Assembly: GCA_015655975.1 (NCBI GenBank) | Contig: DVEP01000001.1 | Span: forward strand, 1 to 64,000 | DNA from: Eubacterium sp. | GTDB taxonomy: Bacteria; Bacillota; Clostridia; Oscillospirales; Acutalibacteraceae | DNA: 64,000 nt | Reading direction: 5' to 3' | Shown here: piece by piece, positions 50,315 through 60,400 of the stretch | Position numbering within the stretch: position 1 is the stretch's first letter | Layout of the letters: every line of letters begins with the position of its first letter | The notes under the pieces: generated by a model | Told to the model about the DNA's origin: nothing | What the model saw: only the letters and a program-made list of their open reading frames with translations | Databases searched by the model: none | Position numbers and translations under genes: made by a program

Positions 50315-51193
50315 CTAAACATTCATTATATTTTTTTGAATATCAATCTTTCCGTTGTTGCCTATAACTGCAATCACACCGTTTTCATCTTGCGTACACA
50401 AAACTTTTGATTTTGCAACTTTTGTAAGTTTATACTTGACATCCGCAAAAACTGCGCTCCAAGTATTAGTTATGACAGAATATTCAGGAGCAAGTTTTTT
50501 GACAAGATATCTTGAAGTTGACCAAAAATAACCGTGATGACCGACTTTAAGTAAATCTACTTTACCAACCCTATCGGCAATCGGCTTTTCATCGTTCGCC
50601 TTATAATTCAAGTCGCCTACAAGCAAAACTTTAGTTCCGTTTTTTTCAACAAGCGTAACAACGCTGTTAATATTTTCTCCGTACTTAAAAAAGCGTTTTT
50701 TGTTTTCGGTATTTAAAAATGTAATTTTAAAATTACCTAACATAAAACTTTCATTGCTTATGTTTTGCACAACTTCAACATTGTTGTTTTTGCATGCGTC
50801 CAACATTTGCTGATAAACTTCTTTGTTATCCCAAAACTTTATTTCTCCGAAAAAAATATTTTTTTCGTCGTACTCTTTCAAATATGCTTTTTTTACACTA
50901 ATTCTCGGGTCATTAATGACTGTATCAAAACCGCCGATATGGTCTGAATGTGCGTGAGTACCAAGTACAAAATCTATATTGACATTTTCGCCGTCATAAC
51001 TGCAATTCTTCACCAAATAGTCAACAACAACATCCTCATAGCCTTTTAAATTTAAAAATGGCTTATCTTCAGGATAGTCGTTGTCCTCAGCAGCGTCTAT
51101 AACTGCAAACTTGCCCTGACTTTCCAAAACGATGCAGTCGGAATGCCCTGTATTTAAAAAATGTATTTTATCTTCTGAAACAATATCACTCAT
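50315..51193 (-). CDS. ComEC C-terminal-like MBL-fold hydrolase
   Basis: The 292-residue soluble protein has the metallo-beta-lactamase motifs FLNTGHSDCIVLES, THAHSDHIGG (HxHxDH), VLLVGDLNYKAND (Asp) and KVGHHG (His). It resembles the C-terminal nuclease-like domain of ComEC/Rec2 without the membrane channel. Related stand-alone proteins are putative phosphodiesterases or nucleases. No signal peptide is visible. It is the last gene of the GtrA-HAD-MBL run. Confidence 0.85.
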   Translation of the reverse strand: MSDIVSEDKIHFLNTGHSDCIVLESQGKFAVIDAAEDNDYPEDKPFLNLKGYEDVVVDYLVKNCSYDGENVNIDFVLGTHAHSDHIGGFDTVINDPRISVKKAYLKEYDEKNIFFGEIKFWDNKEVYQQMLDACKNNNVEVVQNISNESFMLGNFKITFLNTENKKRFFKYGENINSVVTLVEKNGTKVLLVGDLNYKANDEKPIADRVGKVDLLKVGHHGYFWSTSRYLVKKLAPEYSVITNTWSAVFADVKYKLTKVAKSKVLCTQDENGVIAVIGNNGKIDIQKNIMNV

Positions 51194-51207
51194 TATATAT
51201 TCTCCGA

Positions 51208-52050
51208 TTAAACTGTAACTTTAGCAGTAAGAACTGACGACTCAATCATCACTGCAACTGCGTCTTCATCATTTGAAACAGTTACAACATCTGCAACTTC
51301 TTTCAAAGCCTCGCAGGCATTGTCCAAAGCAACTCCGACTCCTGCATACTTAACCATAGGCAAATCGTTTCTGCTGTCGCCCATAGCCATTATTTCTGCA
51401 CTGTCTATATTAAGGTATTCTGCAAGATATTTGAGCGCGGTACCCTTGTCCGCTTTGTCGGAAAAAATCTCCATATTGGTAGCCATTGAAGTTGTTACTT
51501 TTAATCCCGGAATACGAGAGAAAACCTCAAAACATTTATTTCTCTCATCTTGATTTTTGAAGAAAACATTGAACATTTCAACAGAATTTGAATTTTCATA
51601 GAAAAACTCTCTTGTGCTGTCAATGCCGACACGGGTAGTTTCTACAACACCTCTATAGCAATCTTCAATATCAAAATAGTCATATGCTTCATTGCAAAGA
51701 TATTTACTTTCTGTATGAGGACGGCCATGACTGTATATCTCAATCATAGTGTTGCAATTTTGCAAAGTATCCAAAACGCCCTTGGCAATTCCATCGTCAA
51801 TAAAAGCGGAGTAGATTAATTTACCGTCTGTGTCAGCGATTGCAGCGCCGTTTGAATAAATATAGTATGAAAAAGCGTCGCTTTTAATCGATTCTTCAGG
51901 TAATTCATAAAATGTTCTGCCGGAATTGATTACAACATTTACACCCTCGCTTGCAGCTTCCTCAACTGCAAATAAGTTATTTTCACTGAGAGTGCCGTCT
52001 GAATGAACAAGTGTTCCGTCCACATCAAGAGCAATAAGTTTTATTCCCAT
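51208..52050 (-). CDS. Cof-type HAD hydrolase
   Basis: The 280-residue protein has HAD motif I ALDVDGTL (Asp 9 and 11), motif II VINSGR, a C2-type cap (about 85-190), the motif III lysine in DKADKGTAL and motif IV MGDSRNDLPM. Such enzymes dephosphorylate sugar phosphates or flavin/nucleotide derivatives; the substrate is unknown. It lies 15 bases after the GtrA gene and 14 bases before the MBL gene. Confidence 0.9.
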   Translation of the reverse strand: MGIKLIALDVDGTLVHSDGTLSENNLFAVEEAASEGVNVVINSGRTFYELPEESIKSDAFSYYIYSNGAAIADTDGKLIYSAFIDDGIAKGVLDTLQNCNTMIEIYSHGRPHTESKYLCNEAYDYFDIEDCYRGVVETTRVGIDSTREFFYENSNSVEMFNVFFKNQDERNKCFEVFSRIPGLKVTTSMATNMEIFSDKADKGTALKYLAEYLNIDSAEIMAMGDSRNDLPMVKYAGVGVALDNACEALKEVADVVTVSNDEDAVAVMIESSVLTAKVTV

Positions 52051-52065
52051 AGTAAGTCCTTTCGG

Positions 52066-52626
52066 TTATGCTTCTGTTGTTGTTTGAACTTCGATATTTG
52101 TGTTTTCCTGCTTTTTGTCCGTATTGTCTTTTTTCTTTCTGTGAATAACAAAACGCTGAAGAGGATATGTCCAAATAGTAGGAATAGTCATAACTACGAG
52201 TTTTTGCAACATTTCAAAGAAGAAGTTGTCGTAGCCTGCTTCTTTCATTGCAGTACCGAGCCATGAGCCAAACCAAGTGTTGAATGCAATTGTGAAAACA
52301 ACCATTATGATATATAAAACCATTGACAGAACAGGGTTTGAATCCGCCTGGAAAGTGAGTTTTCTGTTCATTATAAATGCTGCCGCATAGCCTATTACAG
52401 CCGAAATAAAGTACGACCACATATAACCAACATATTTAATTCCTAAAAATTCAAGTACAGGACTGTTGCTTACCACAACATCATTAAGCGGAGCAAAAAG
52501 CCAATAAAGACAAATTGCGTAAACTGCCATTTCCAAAACAGATGTACTTGCGCCTGTAAAAGCAAACTTAATAAATTTCCAAATTTCCTTGTGCTTGTCT
52601 GTAAATTGTTTAAACTTCTCTTTCAT
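52066..52626 (-). CDS. GtrA-family membrane protein
   Basis: The 186-residue protein has four predicted membrane helices and the family pattern FIKFAFTGASTSVLEMAVY, AAFIMNRKLTF and YPLQRFVIHRKKK. GtrA-like proteins are thought to flip polyprenyl-phosphate sugars for glycosylation of wall or surface polymers. The C-terminus is a hydrophilic Gln/Thr-rich tail. It is the first gene of a three-gene operon. Confidence 0.88.
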   Translation of the reverse strand: MKEKFKQFTDKHKEIWKFIKFAFTGASTSVLEMAVYAICLYWLFAPLNDVVVSNSPVLEFLGIKYVGYMWSYFISAVIGYAAAFIMNRKLTFQADSNPVLSMVLYIIMVVFTIAFNTWFGSWLGTAMKEAGYDNFFFEMLQKLVVMTIPTIWTYPLQRFVIHRKKKDNTDKKQENTNIEVQTTTEA

Positions 52627-52653
52627 TTCATCACCTATATAATATTTGAGTAT

Positions 52654-52681
52654 ATAATAACATTCAGCACTGTATAGTCAA
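52654..52681 (-). promoter_or_regulatory. Promoter of the GtrA-HAD-MBL operon
   Basis: TTGACT (52676-52681) and TATTAT (52654-52659) on the minus strand have a 16-base spacer. It lies about 30 bases before the GtrA start. Confidence 0.55.
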
Positions 52682-52760
52682 TAAGATATTCAAACAATTT
52701 ATAAAAGTTTTGCACAGACATTAAAAATTTTACATAGATTTTACATTCGATAAATTTCAA

Positions 52761-52792
52761 CAAAAAAACAGACAGCCGAAACTGTCTGTTTT
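52761..52792 (-). terminator. Terminator of the str operon (after tuf)
   Basis: AAAACAGACAG and CTGTCTGTTTT (52765-52775 and 52782-52792) form an 11-pair stem with a six-base loop, followed by a T-run on the minus strand. It lies 18 bases after the tuf stop codon. Confidence 0.9.
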
Positions 52793-52810
52793 CCAAATGC
52801 TATTTAAAGA

Positions 52811-54007
52811 TTATTCGTTAATCTTTGTAACAACGCCTGAACCTACTGTTCTACCGCCTTCACGGATAGCGAAACGAAGACCTTCTTCGATAGCGATAGG
52901 AGTGATGAGTTCAACATCCATAACAACGTTGTCGCCAGGCATACACATTTCTGTGCCTTCAGGAAGAGTGATTACACCTGTAACGTCTGTTGTTCTGAAG
53001 TAGAACTGAGGACGATAGTTGTTAAAGAAAGGAGTATGACGGCCGCCTTCATCTTTGTTAAGAACATAAACTTGGCCTTGGAATTTTGTGTGAGGGTGAA
53101 TTGTTCCCGGTTTAGCAAGAACCTGTCCTCTTTCGATTTCAGATCTTTGAACACCACGAAGAAGACAACCGATATTGTCACCAGCTTCAGCGTAGTCAAG
53201 GATTTTTCTGAACATTTCGATACCTGTACATACTGTCTTAGCTTTTTCGTCTTTAAGACCAACGATTTCGATTTCTTCACCTGTTCTAAGTTGACCTCTT
53301 TCAACTCTACCTGTAGCAACAGTACCACGGCCTGTGATTGTGAATACGTCCTCGACAGGCATAAGGAAAGGAAGGTCTGCTTTACGGTCAGGAGTTGGGA
53401 TATATGAGTCAACTGCGTCCATAAGTTCTTTGATTGGTTCGCAAGCCGGATCTTCAGGGCTTGTAGCTTCAAGAGCTTTAAGAGCTGAACCTTTGATGAT
53501 TGGAGTATCGTCGCCCGGGAATTCATATTCGTCAAGAGTTTCTCTGATTTCCATTTCAACGAGTTCAAGAAGTTCTTCGTCATCTACTTGGTCACATTTG
53601 TTCATGAATACGATGATGTAAGGAACGCCAACCTGACGAGCAAGAAGAAGGTGTTCTTTTGTCTGAGCCATAGGACCGTCAGTAGCAGCGATAACAAGGA
53701 TAGCACCGTCCATCTGAGCAGCACCTGTAATCATGTTTTTGATGTAGTCGGCGTGTCCTGGGCAGTCAACGTGAGCATAGTGACGAGTTTCTGTTTCGTA
53801 CTCAACGTGAGATGTGTTGATTGTGATACCACGTTCTCTTTCTTCCGGAGCTTTATCGATATCAGCATAGTCTTCGAATTGAGCCATACCTTTAGAAGCA
53901 AGATATTTTGTGATAGCAGCTGTTAATGTTGTTTTACCATGGTCAACGTGACCGATAGTACCAATATTAACGTGTGGCTTGGTTCTTTCAAATTTTTCTT
54001 TAGCCAT
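52811..54007 (-). CDS. tuf: Elongation factor Tu
   Basis: The 398-residue GTPase delivers aminoacyl-tRNA to the ribosome. G motifs are GHVDHGKTTL, DCPGHADY and NKCD, with the effector region RERGITINTSHVEYET. It ends the str operon, 90 bases after fusA, with a hairpin in that gap. Only one copy is present in the window. Confidence 0.99.
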   Translation of the reverse strand: MAKEKFERTKPHVNIGTIGHVDHGKTTLTAAITKYLASKGMAQFEDYADIDKAPEERERGITINTSHVEYETETRHYAHVDCPGHADYIKNMITGAAQMDGAILVIAATDGPMAQTKEHLLLARQVGVPYIIVFMNKCDQVDDEELLELVEMEIRETLDEYEFPGDDTPIIKGSALKALEATSPEDPACEPIKELMDAVDSYIPTPDRKADLPFLMPVEDVFTITGRGTVATGRVERGQLRTGEEIEIVGLKDEKAKTVCTGIEMFRKILDYAEAGDNIGCLLRGVQRSEIERGQVLAKPGTIHPHTKFQGQVYVLNKDEGGRHTPFFNNYRPQFYFRTTDVTGVITLPEGTEMCMPGDNVVMDVELITPIAIEEGLRFAIREGGRTVGSGVVTKINE

Positions 54008-54041
54008 TTGGAATTTCCTCCTAAAAAATTTATAAGTTTAG

Positions 54042-54078
54042 ATTTGCAACGCTATTTTATCAAAAATAGCGCGCAAAT
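54042..54078 (-). other. Hairpin in the fusA-tuf gap
   Basis: ATTTGC/GCAAAT (six pairs) and CGCTATTTT/AAAATAGCG (nine pairs) stack with a small internal loop and a four-base apical loop (54042-54058 with 54063-54078). It lies between fusA and the tuf ribosome binding site. No direct T-run follows, so processing, stability or uncoupled tuf expression are more likely than full termination. Confidence 0.55.
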
Positions 54079-54097
54079 TCAAGTGGTTTTTGTAAAA

Positions 54098-56200
54098 TTA
54101 ATCTTTTTTAGCTCTGTCGCTGATGATAGATTCGGAAATATTCTTCGGAACAGGCTCATAGCCGTCAGGTTCCATAGTATATTGACCACGACCTTGAGTT
54201 TTTGAACGAAGGTCAGTAGCATAACCGAACATTTCTGAAAGCGGAACTCTTGCATTAATTTGCTTAGCACCATTTCTGTCTTCAAAGCTTCTGATAAGAC
54301 CGCGGCGAGAGTTAAGGTCGCCGATAACATCGCCCATATATTCTTCAGGAACAATGACAGTAACTTTCATCATTGGTTCAAGAATGATTGGGTTTGCTTT
54401 TTTAGCAGCGTCTTTGAAAGCCATAGAACCGGCAATCTTAAATGCCATTTCAGATGAGTCAACTTCGTGGTAAGAACCATCGTAAAGAGTAACTCTGACA
54501 TCTACAACCGGGTAGCCTGCAAGGATACCGCTCTTCATTGCGCCTTGGATACCTGCGTCAACAGCCGGGATATATTCTTTCGGAATAGCACCGCCGACGA
54601 TTTGGTTAACAAACTCGTATCCTGCACCGACACCTGTTTCAGCGTCAATGTTTGGCTCAATTCTGATTTTAACATGACCGTACTGACCCTTACCGCCTGA
54701 CTGACGAGAATATTTCATATCAGTTTCAGAGTTCTGACGGATTGTTTCTTTGTAAGCAACCTGAGGTGCACCTACATTTGCTTCAACTTTGAATTCACGA
54801 AGAAGTCTGTCAACGATGATTTCAAGGTGAAGTTCACCCATACCTGCGATGATTGTTTGACCTGTTTCTTCATCTGTATAAGCCTTGAAAGTCGGGTCTT
54901 CTTCTGCCAATTTAGCAAGAGCAATACCCATTTTTTCCTGACCTGCTTTTGTTTTAGGTTCAATAGCAACTCTGATAACAGGGTCAGGGAAGTTCATTGA
55001 CTCAAGAATAATAGGTGCTTTTTCATCACAAAGAGTATCACCTGTAGTAGTATTTTTAAGACCTACTGCAGCAGCGATATCGCCCGAATAACAAGTGTCG
55101 ATATCTTCTCTGTGGTTTGAGTGCATTTGAAGAATACGGCCCATTCTTTCTTTACCGTCTTTAACAGAGTTATAAACAGTAGTACCTGCATCTACCTTAC
55201 CGCTATATACACGGAAATAGCAAATCTTACCAACAAACGGGTCAGTTGCGATTTTGAATGCAAGTGCTGCGAATGGTTCGTCATCTGAAGAATGACGCTC
55301 TTCTTCTTCGTCTGTATCAGGGTTTACACCCTTGATAGCAGGAACGTCTGTAGGAGCCGGCATATAGTCAACGATTGCATCAAGAAGCGGTTGAACGCCT
55401 TTGTTACGGTATGAAGTACCGCAAACAACAGGAACCATTTCATTTGCAATAGTTGATTTTCTGATTACTTTTTTAATATCGTCAACAGTGATAGCTTCTT
55501 CACCGTCTTCGAAATATTTTTCCATGAGAGCCTCGTCCTGTTCTACAACATGCTCAATAAGTTCTGTACGATACTTATTTGCAAGTTCAACCATATCTTC
55601 AGGGATAGGTTCACGGCGAACATCTTTGCCGAGGTCGTCATAGTAAACTTCAGCGTCCATATTTACAAGGTCAACGATACCTTTAAATGTGTCTTCGCTG
55701 CCGATTGGAAGCTGAATTGGGAGTGCATTGCATTTGAATCGGTCTTTAACCATATCCAAAACATTATAGAAGTCTGCACCCATAATGTCCATTTTATTTA
55801 CATAAATCATTCTGGGTACTTGGTATTCGTCAGCCTGACGCCAAACGGTTTCAGACTGAGGCTCAACACCGCCTTTTGCACAAAGAACGGTTACAGAACC
55901 GTCGAGTACACGAAGCGAACGCTGAACTTCAACTGTGAAGTCAACGTGTCCCGGGGTGTCGATGATATTGATACGATGGTCATTCCAGAAACAAGTTGTA
56001 GCAGCAGAAGTGATTGTAATACCTCTTTCCTGCTCTTGAGCCATCCAGTCCATCGTAGCAGCGCCGTCGTGAGTTTCACCGATTTTATGGTTTACACCTG
56101 TATAAAAAAGGATACGCTCAGTTGTTGTTGTTTTACCGGCGTCAATATGAGCCATAATACCAATATTTCTTGTCATTTCAAGAGATACTTTTCTTGGCAT
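54098..56200 (-). CDS. fusA: Elongation factor G
   Basis: The 700-residue translocase has G motifs AHIDAGKTTTTERIL, DTPGHVDFTVEV and NKMDIMGADF, and the domain IV loop region YSRQSGGKGQYGHV. It moves tRNA and mRNA after peptide transfer. It lies 33 bases after rpsG in the str operon. Confidence 0.99.
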   Translation of the reverse strand: MPRKVSLEMTRNIGIMAHIDAGKTTTTERILFYTGVNHKIGETHDGAATMDWMAQEQERGITITSAATTCFWNDHRINIIDTPGHVDFTVEVQRSLRVLDGSVTVLCAKGGVEPQSETVWRQADEYQVPRMIYVNKMDIMGADFYNVLDMVKDRFKCNALPIQLPIGSEDTFKGIVDLVNMDAEVYYDDLGKDVRREPIPEDMVELANKYRTELIEHVVEQDEALMEKYFEDGEEAITVDDIKKVIRKSTIANEMVPVVCGTSYRNKGVQPLLDAIVDYMPAPTDVPAIKGVNPDTDEEEERHSSDDEPFAALAFKIATDPFVGKICYFRVYSGKVDAGTTVYNSVKDGKERMGRILQMHSNHREDIDTCYSGDIAAAVGLKNTTTGDTLCDEKAPIILESMNFPDPVIRVAIEPKTKAGQEKMGIALAKLAEEDPTFKAYTDEETGQTIIAGMGELHLEIIVDRLLREFKVEANVGAPQVAYKETIRQNSETDMKYSRQSGGKGQYGHVKIRIEPNIDAETGVGAGYEFVNQIVGGAIPKEYIPAVDAGIQGAMKSGILAGYPVVDVRVTLYDGSYHEVDSSEMAFKIAGSMAFKDAAKKANPIILEPMMKVTVIVPEEYMGDVIGDLNSRRGLIRSFEDRNGAKQINARVPLSEMFGYATDLRSKTQGRGQYTMEPDGYEPVPKNISESIISDRAKKD

Positions 56201-56233
56201 AATATCCTCCTAACAATTAAAACGCAAATCAGA

Positions 56234-56704
56234 TTAATATCTGAAATGAGCAAACGCTTTGTTTGCTTCTGCCATTTTGTGTGTGTCATCACACTTCTTA
56301 ACAGCACCGCCGGTTTTGTTAACAGCATCGAGAATTTCAGATGCAAGTCTTTCTTTCATTGTTCTTTCTGAACGCTGACGGCTGTAAAGTGTTATCCATC
56401 TAAGACCGAGTGTTTGTCTTCTTTCAGGACGAACCTCAATCGGAACTTGGTAAGTAGCACCACCGATACGGCGAGCTTTTACCTCGAGTACAGGCATAAC
56501 ATTTTCCATTGCTTCCTCAAAAGTAGCGAGTGGTTCGTTTCCTGTTTTTTCTTTAATGATGTCGAATGCATCGTAAACGATTTTTTGAGCGACACCTTTT
56601 TTTCCATCATACATGATGTTATTGATGAGACGAGTTACAAGTTTTGAATTGTAAAGCGGGTCAGGCAATACATCACGCTTTGCGATTTGGCCTCTTCTTG
56701 GCAC
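56234..56704 (-). CDS. rpsG: 30S ribosomal protein S7 (GTG start)
   Basis: The 156-residue S7 begins (M)PRRGQIAKRDVLPDPLYNSK. The start is GTG at 56702-56704 with AAGGAGG five bases upstream; an in-frame ATG six codons upstream lies before that site. S7 starts assembly of the 30S head. In E. coli it represses the str operon by binding the rpsL-rpsG gap; here that gap is 144 bases and includes the palindrome ATGATATCAT, so similar control is possible but not shown. Confidence 0.97.
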   Translation of the reverse strand: MPRRGQIAKRDVLPDPLYNSKLVTRLINNIMYDGKKGVAQKIVYDAFDIIKEKTGNEPLATFEEAMENVMPVLEVKARRIGGATYQVPIEVRPERRQTLGLRWITLYSRQRSERTMKERLASEILDAVNKTGGAVKKCDDTHKMAEANKAFAHFRY

Positions 56705-56848
56705 TTCGCTTCCCTCCTTCATATTGATGATATCATAGGTACTCGTGACAAAATTTCCCGTGGCGCCAACAATAGAGGTAATATATATATAAACTCATTG
56801 TCGGATTTCCAAACAAGAAGATTTTCTCTTTCAAGTGATTTTTTCTGC

Positions 56849-57271
56849 TTACTTTTTAGCAGCCTTAGGTCTTTTAGCGCCGTATTTGGAACGAGATTGC
56901 ATTCTTCCGTTAACGCCCTGAGTATCGAGTGTACCACGAATGATGTGGTAACGAACACCCGGAAGGTCCTTAACACGACCGCCTCTGATCATTACGACAG
57001 AGTGCTCCTGAAGGTTGTGACCTACACCCGGAATGTAAGCTGAAACTTCAATTCCGTTTGTAAGACGAACTCTGGCAATTTTACGAAGAGCTGAGTTAGG
57101 CTTTTTAGGAGTTGCAGTTTTTACGGCTGTACATACACCTCTTTTAAACGGAGAAGCATTGTCTGTAACAATATTCTTCTTTGTGTTAAGTCCGTGAAGA
57201 AGTGCCGGAGCCTTAGCTTTTTTCTCAAGTGATTTACGACCTGTTCTAACAAGCTGGTTAAAGGTTGGCAT
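56849..57271 (-). CDS. rpsL: 30S ribosomal protein S12
   Basis: The 140-residue S12 begins MPTFNQLVRTGRKSLEKKAK; the ATG at 57269-57271 follows GGAGGTGAAACA. The streptomycin-relevant lysines are wild type (TPKKPNSALRK and GGRVKDLPGVR). It acts in decoding. It is the first gene of the str operon, behind a structured leader. Confidence 0.98.
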   Translation of the reverse strand: MPTFNQLVRTGRKSLEKKAKAPALLHGLNTKKNIVTDNASPFKRGVCTAVKTATPKKPNSALRKIARVRLTNGIEVSAYIPGVGHNLQEHSVVMIRGGRVKDLPGVRYHIIRGTLDTQGVNGRMQSRSKYGAKRPKAAKK

Positions 57272-57450
57272 TGTTTCACCTCCAATAAAAATTTGCGCAA
57301 TATACGCATAAATCATACTTAAAAACCAAATTTAAGTATCATTTATACGCACATCTTGGGGCAAAGATACACTTTGCCCCAAAGATTTGTGATTTTTTAC
57401 AAAATTTGACAAGCAATTTTGTCAATTTGTGCCAAACACCACTTACACAA
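57272..57450 (-). ncRNA. Structured 5' leader of the str operon (candidate regulatory RNA)
   Basis: The leader of about 180 bases forms three consecutive hairpins on the minus strand. First, TTGACAA/TTGTCAA (57406-57425). Second, an 11-pair GC-rich stem TTGGGGCAAAG/CTTTGCCCCAA (57356-57382) with a five-base loop. Third, a long hairpin at 57304-57350: nine perfect pairs, one G-G mismatch, six more pairs and a four-pair GCGU/GCGU end, with a seven-base loop. No U-run follows the second stem, so it is not a typical terminator. A ribosomal-protein binding leader is a reasonable but untested reading. Confidence 0.55.
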
Positions 57451-57456
57451 TTAAGC

Positions 57457-57486
57457 ATTATATCATTGTGCAGTATTGTTTGTCAA
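57457..57486 (-). promoter_or_regulatory. Consensus promoter of the str operon spanning the rpoC stop codon
   Basis: TTGACA (57481-57486) lies in the last codons of rpoC and TATAAT (57457-57462) directly after its stop, with an 18-base spacer. Both hexamers match the SigA consensus fully, so the str operon can be transcribed independently of rpoBC. Confidence 0.85.
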
Positions 57487-60400
57487 GAGTTCTTGCAGTT
57501 GTTCAAGATTTAAAATTTCTTCCTTGTTTTCTGTGCTGAAATAACTCGGAACAACATCAACATCTCGGAAAATATCCATACCTGTACCTGCCGGAACAAG
57601 TTTACCGATGATAACATTTTCTTTAAGACCGAGAAGTTTGTCGCTCTTGCCTCTGATAGCAGCGTCTGTAAGAACACGGGTTGTTTCCTGGAAGGAAGCA
57701 GCAGACAAGAATGAGTCGGTTGCAAGTGAAGCTTTTGTGATACCCATAAGAATAGGAATATAAGTTGCTTCTCTGAGAGTAGTTTCACCGTTTGCAACTC
57801 TTTCTTTAATAACTCTGTTTGCTTCTTCAACCTCAGTAACATCAGTCATAATACCTGAAATGAGGTCTGTATCTCCTGCATCGTCAACTTCGCACTTCTT
57901 GAGCATTTGACGAACGATAACCTCGATATGCTTATCGCTGATGTCAACACCCTGGGTACGATATGCAAACTGAACTTCTTTAATGAGGTAGTTGTAAACT
58001 GCACTCTTGCCGCAAATAGCAAGTACATCGTGCGGATTTACGGCACCCATTGTGAGTTCTGTACCTTTTTCAATATATGCGCCCTCAACAATATTTTCAT
58101 TGAGTCTTGCACCGTAAGGAATGAGATATTTTTTAACTTCGCCGTCTTCATCGGAAGTAACAACAACATGCTTACTCTTCTTGATTGTTTCAAATGAAAC
58201 TTTACCGCTGATTTCTGAAAGAATAGCAAGTTGTTTCGGCTTTCTTGCCTCGAACAACTCTTCAACTCTCGGAAGACCCTGTGTAATGTCGGCACCACCT
58301 GCAACACCGCCGGTGTGGAATGTTCTCATTGTAAGCTGAGTACCGGGTTCGCCGATTGACTGAGCGGCAATGATACCGACAGCTTCGCCGACCTGAACAG
58401 GTTCATTTGTTGCAAGGTTTGCACCGTAACATTTACGGCAAACACCGTGTCTTGATTTACAAGTGATGAGTGAACGGATTTTAACTGTCTCAACGCCTGC
58501 ATCACAAATTCTGTCAGCGTCTTCGTCAGTAATCATTTTATTTGTATCCATAATAACTTCGCCGTCAACAACAACAGGCTCGGCAAGATATCTGCCGATA
58601 AGTCTTTCTTTAAGACTTTCGAGTTCACGGTTACCGTCCATAATTCTGGAAACTTCAATACCTTCACTGCAGCCGCAGTCGTCGTCGTGAATGATAACAT
58701 CTTGAGATACGTCAACAAGTCGTCTTGTAAGGTAACCTGAGTCGGCTGTACGAAGAGCTGTATCGGCAAGACCTTTACGAGCACCACGAGAAGAAATGAA
58801 GTATTCAAGAATATTAAGACCTTCACGGTAGTTTGCCTTGATAGGTACTTCGATTGTTTTACCTGCGGTGTTTGCGATAAGACCACGCATACCTGCAAGC
58901 TGACGCAACTGAGCGATACTACCACGCGCACCCGAGTCAACCATCATATGAATTGGGTTGTGCGCACCGTCAAAGTTTGAAGTAAGTTCGTTTGAAACCT
59001 TATTTGTACAGTCTTCCCAAGTTTTAATAACCTGACTTGAGCGTTCTGTATTTGAAATAAGACCGAAGTTATAGTTATAGGTAATAGCGTCAATTTTCTT
59101 TTCTGCTTCTTCAATGAATTCTTTTTTCTTTTCAGGAATGAGTGCGTCGATAACGGCAACTGTTGTACCTGAAATAGTAGAATATTTGTAACCTTGCGCT
59201 TTGAGTGCGTCAAGTACGCTTGAAGAAACCGAAACGCCGTGAACCTTTATGCAGCGGTCAACGATTTGACCGAGTTGTTTTTTCTTGACAACGAATGAAA
59301 TTTCAAGGTCGAATGCTTTGTCGGGGTCTGTTCTGTCAACAAAACCAAGGTCCTGAGGAACAGGTTCATTGAAGATGACACGACCGATTGTTGTTTCAAC
59401 AAGTTTTGACTGCATTTTTCCGTCAATTTCTTTTTCGTATCTGATTTTACAAAGAGAGTGAAGACCAAGAGAACCTTCCTGATATGCCATCATAGCCTCG
59501 TCTTTGTCTCTGTAAATATTGAAAACGGTTACTTCTTCACCGTTAATATTTTCTGTACGCGGTGCGCCCGGTTCATTGTCTTTAATCATTGTGAGATAGT
59601 ATGAACCGATAACCATATCCTGTGTAGGAACAGTAACAGGTTTACCGTCTGACGGTTTGAGAAGGTTGTTTGCTGCAAGCATCAAAATTCTTGCCTCTGC
59701 CTGAGCCTCTGCAGAAAGAGGAACATGGACAGCCATTTGGTCACCGTCGAAGTCGGCGTTGAACGCTGTACAAGCAAGAGGATGAAGTTTGATAGCACGA
59801 CCTTCAACAAGAACAGGCTCAAATGCCTGAATACCGAGTCTGTGAAGTGTGGGGGCACGGTTAAGCATTACAGGGTGGTCTTTGATAACAACTTCAAGAG
59901 CGTCCCATACCTGAGGAATGCTTGCTTTTTCAACCATTTTTCTTGCCGATTTGATGTTTGAAGCGACACCTGTTTCAACAAGGCGTTTCATTACAAACGG
60001 TTTGAAAAGTTCGATTGCCATTTCTTTCGGCAAACCGCACTGGTACATTTTAAGTTCAGGTCCTACAACGATAACCGAACGGCCCGAATAGTCAACACGC
60101 TTACCGAGAAGGTTCTGACGGAAACGGCCCTGCTTACCTTTAAGCATATCTGAAAGAGATTTTAACGGTCTGTTGTTCGGTCCTGTTACGGGACGGCCTC
60201 TGCGTCCGTTATCTATAAGAGCGTCAACAGACTCCTGAAGCATTCTCTTTTCATTTCTTACAATGATTTCGGGTGCTCCGAGTTCAAGAAGTCTTTTAAG
60301 ACGGTTGTTTCTGTTGATAACTCTTCTGTACAAATCGTTAAGGTCGGAAGTTGCAAATCTTCCGCCGTCAAGTTGTACCATAGGACGAATGTCCGGAGGA

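Noticed and set aside
56705..56848. Possible second promoter or gene in the rpsL-rpsG gap
   Set aside because: Only weak -35/-10 matches and a 10-base palindrome were seen, and the 85-codon minus-strand frame there merely overlaps rpsL in another frame.
57356..57382. GC-rich hairpin read as the rpoBC terminator
   Set aside because: The stem is strong but no U-run follows on the minus strand, and it lies downstream of the str promoter. It is treated as part of the str leader.
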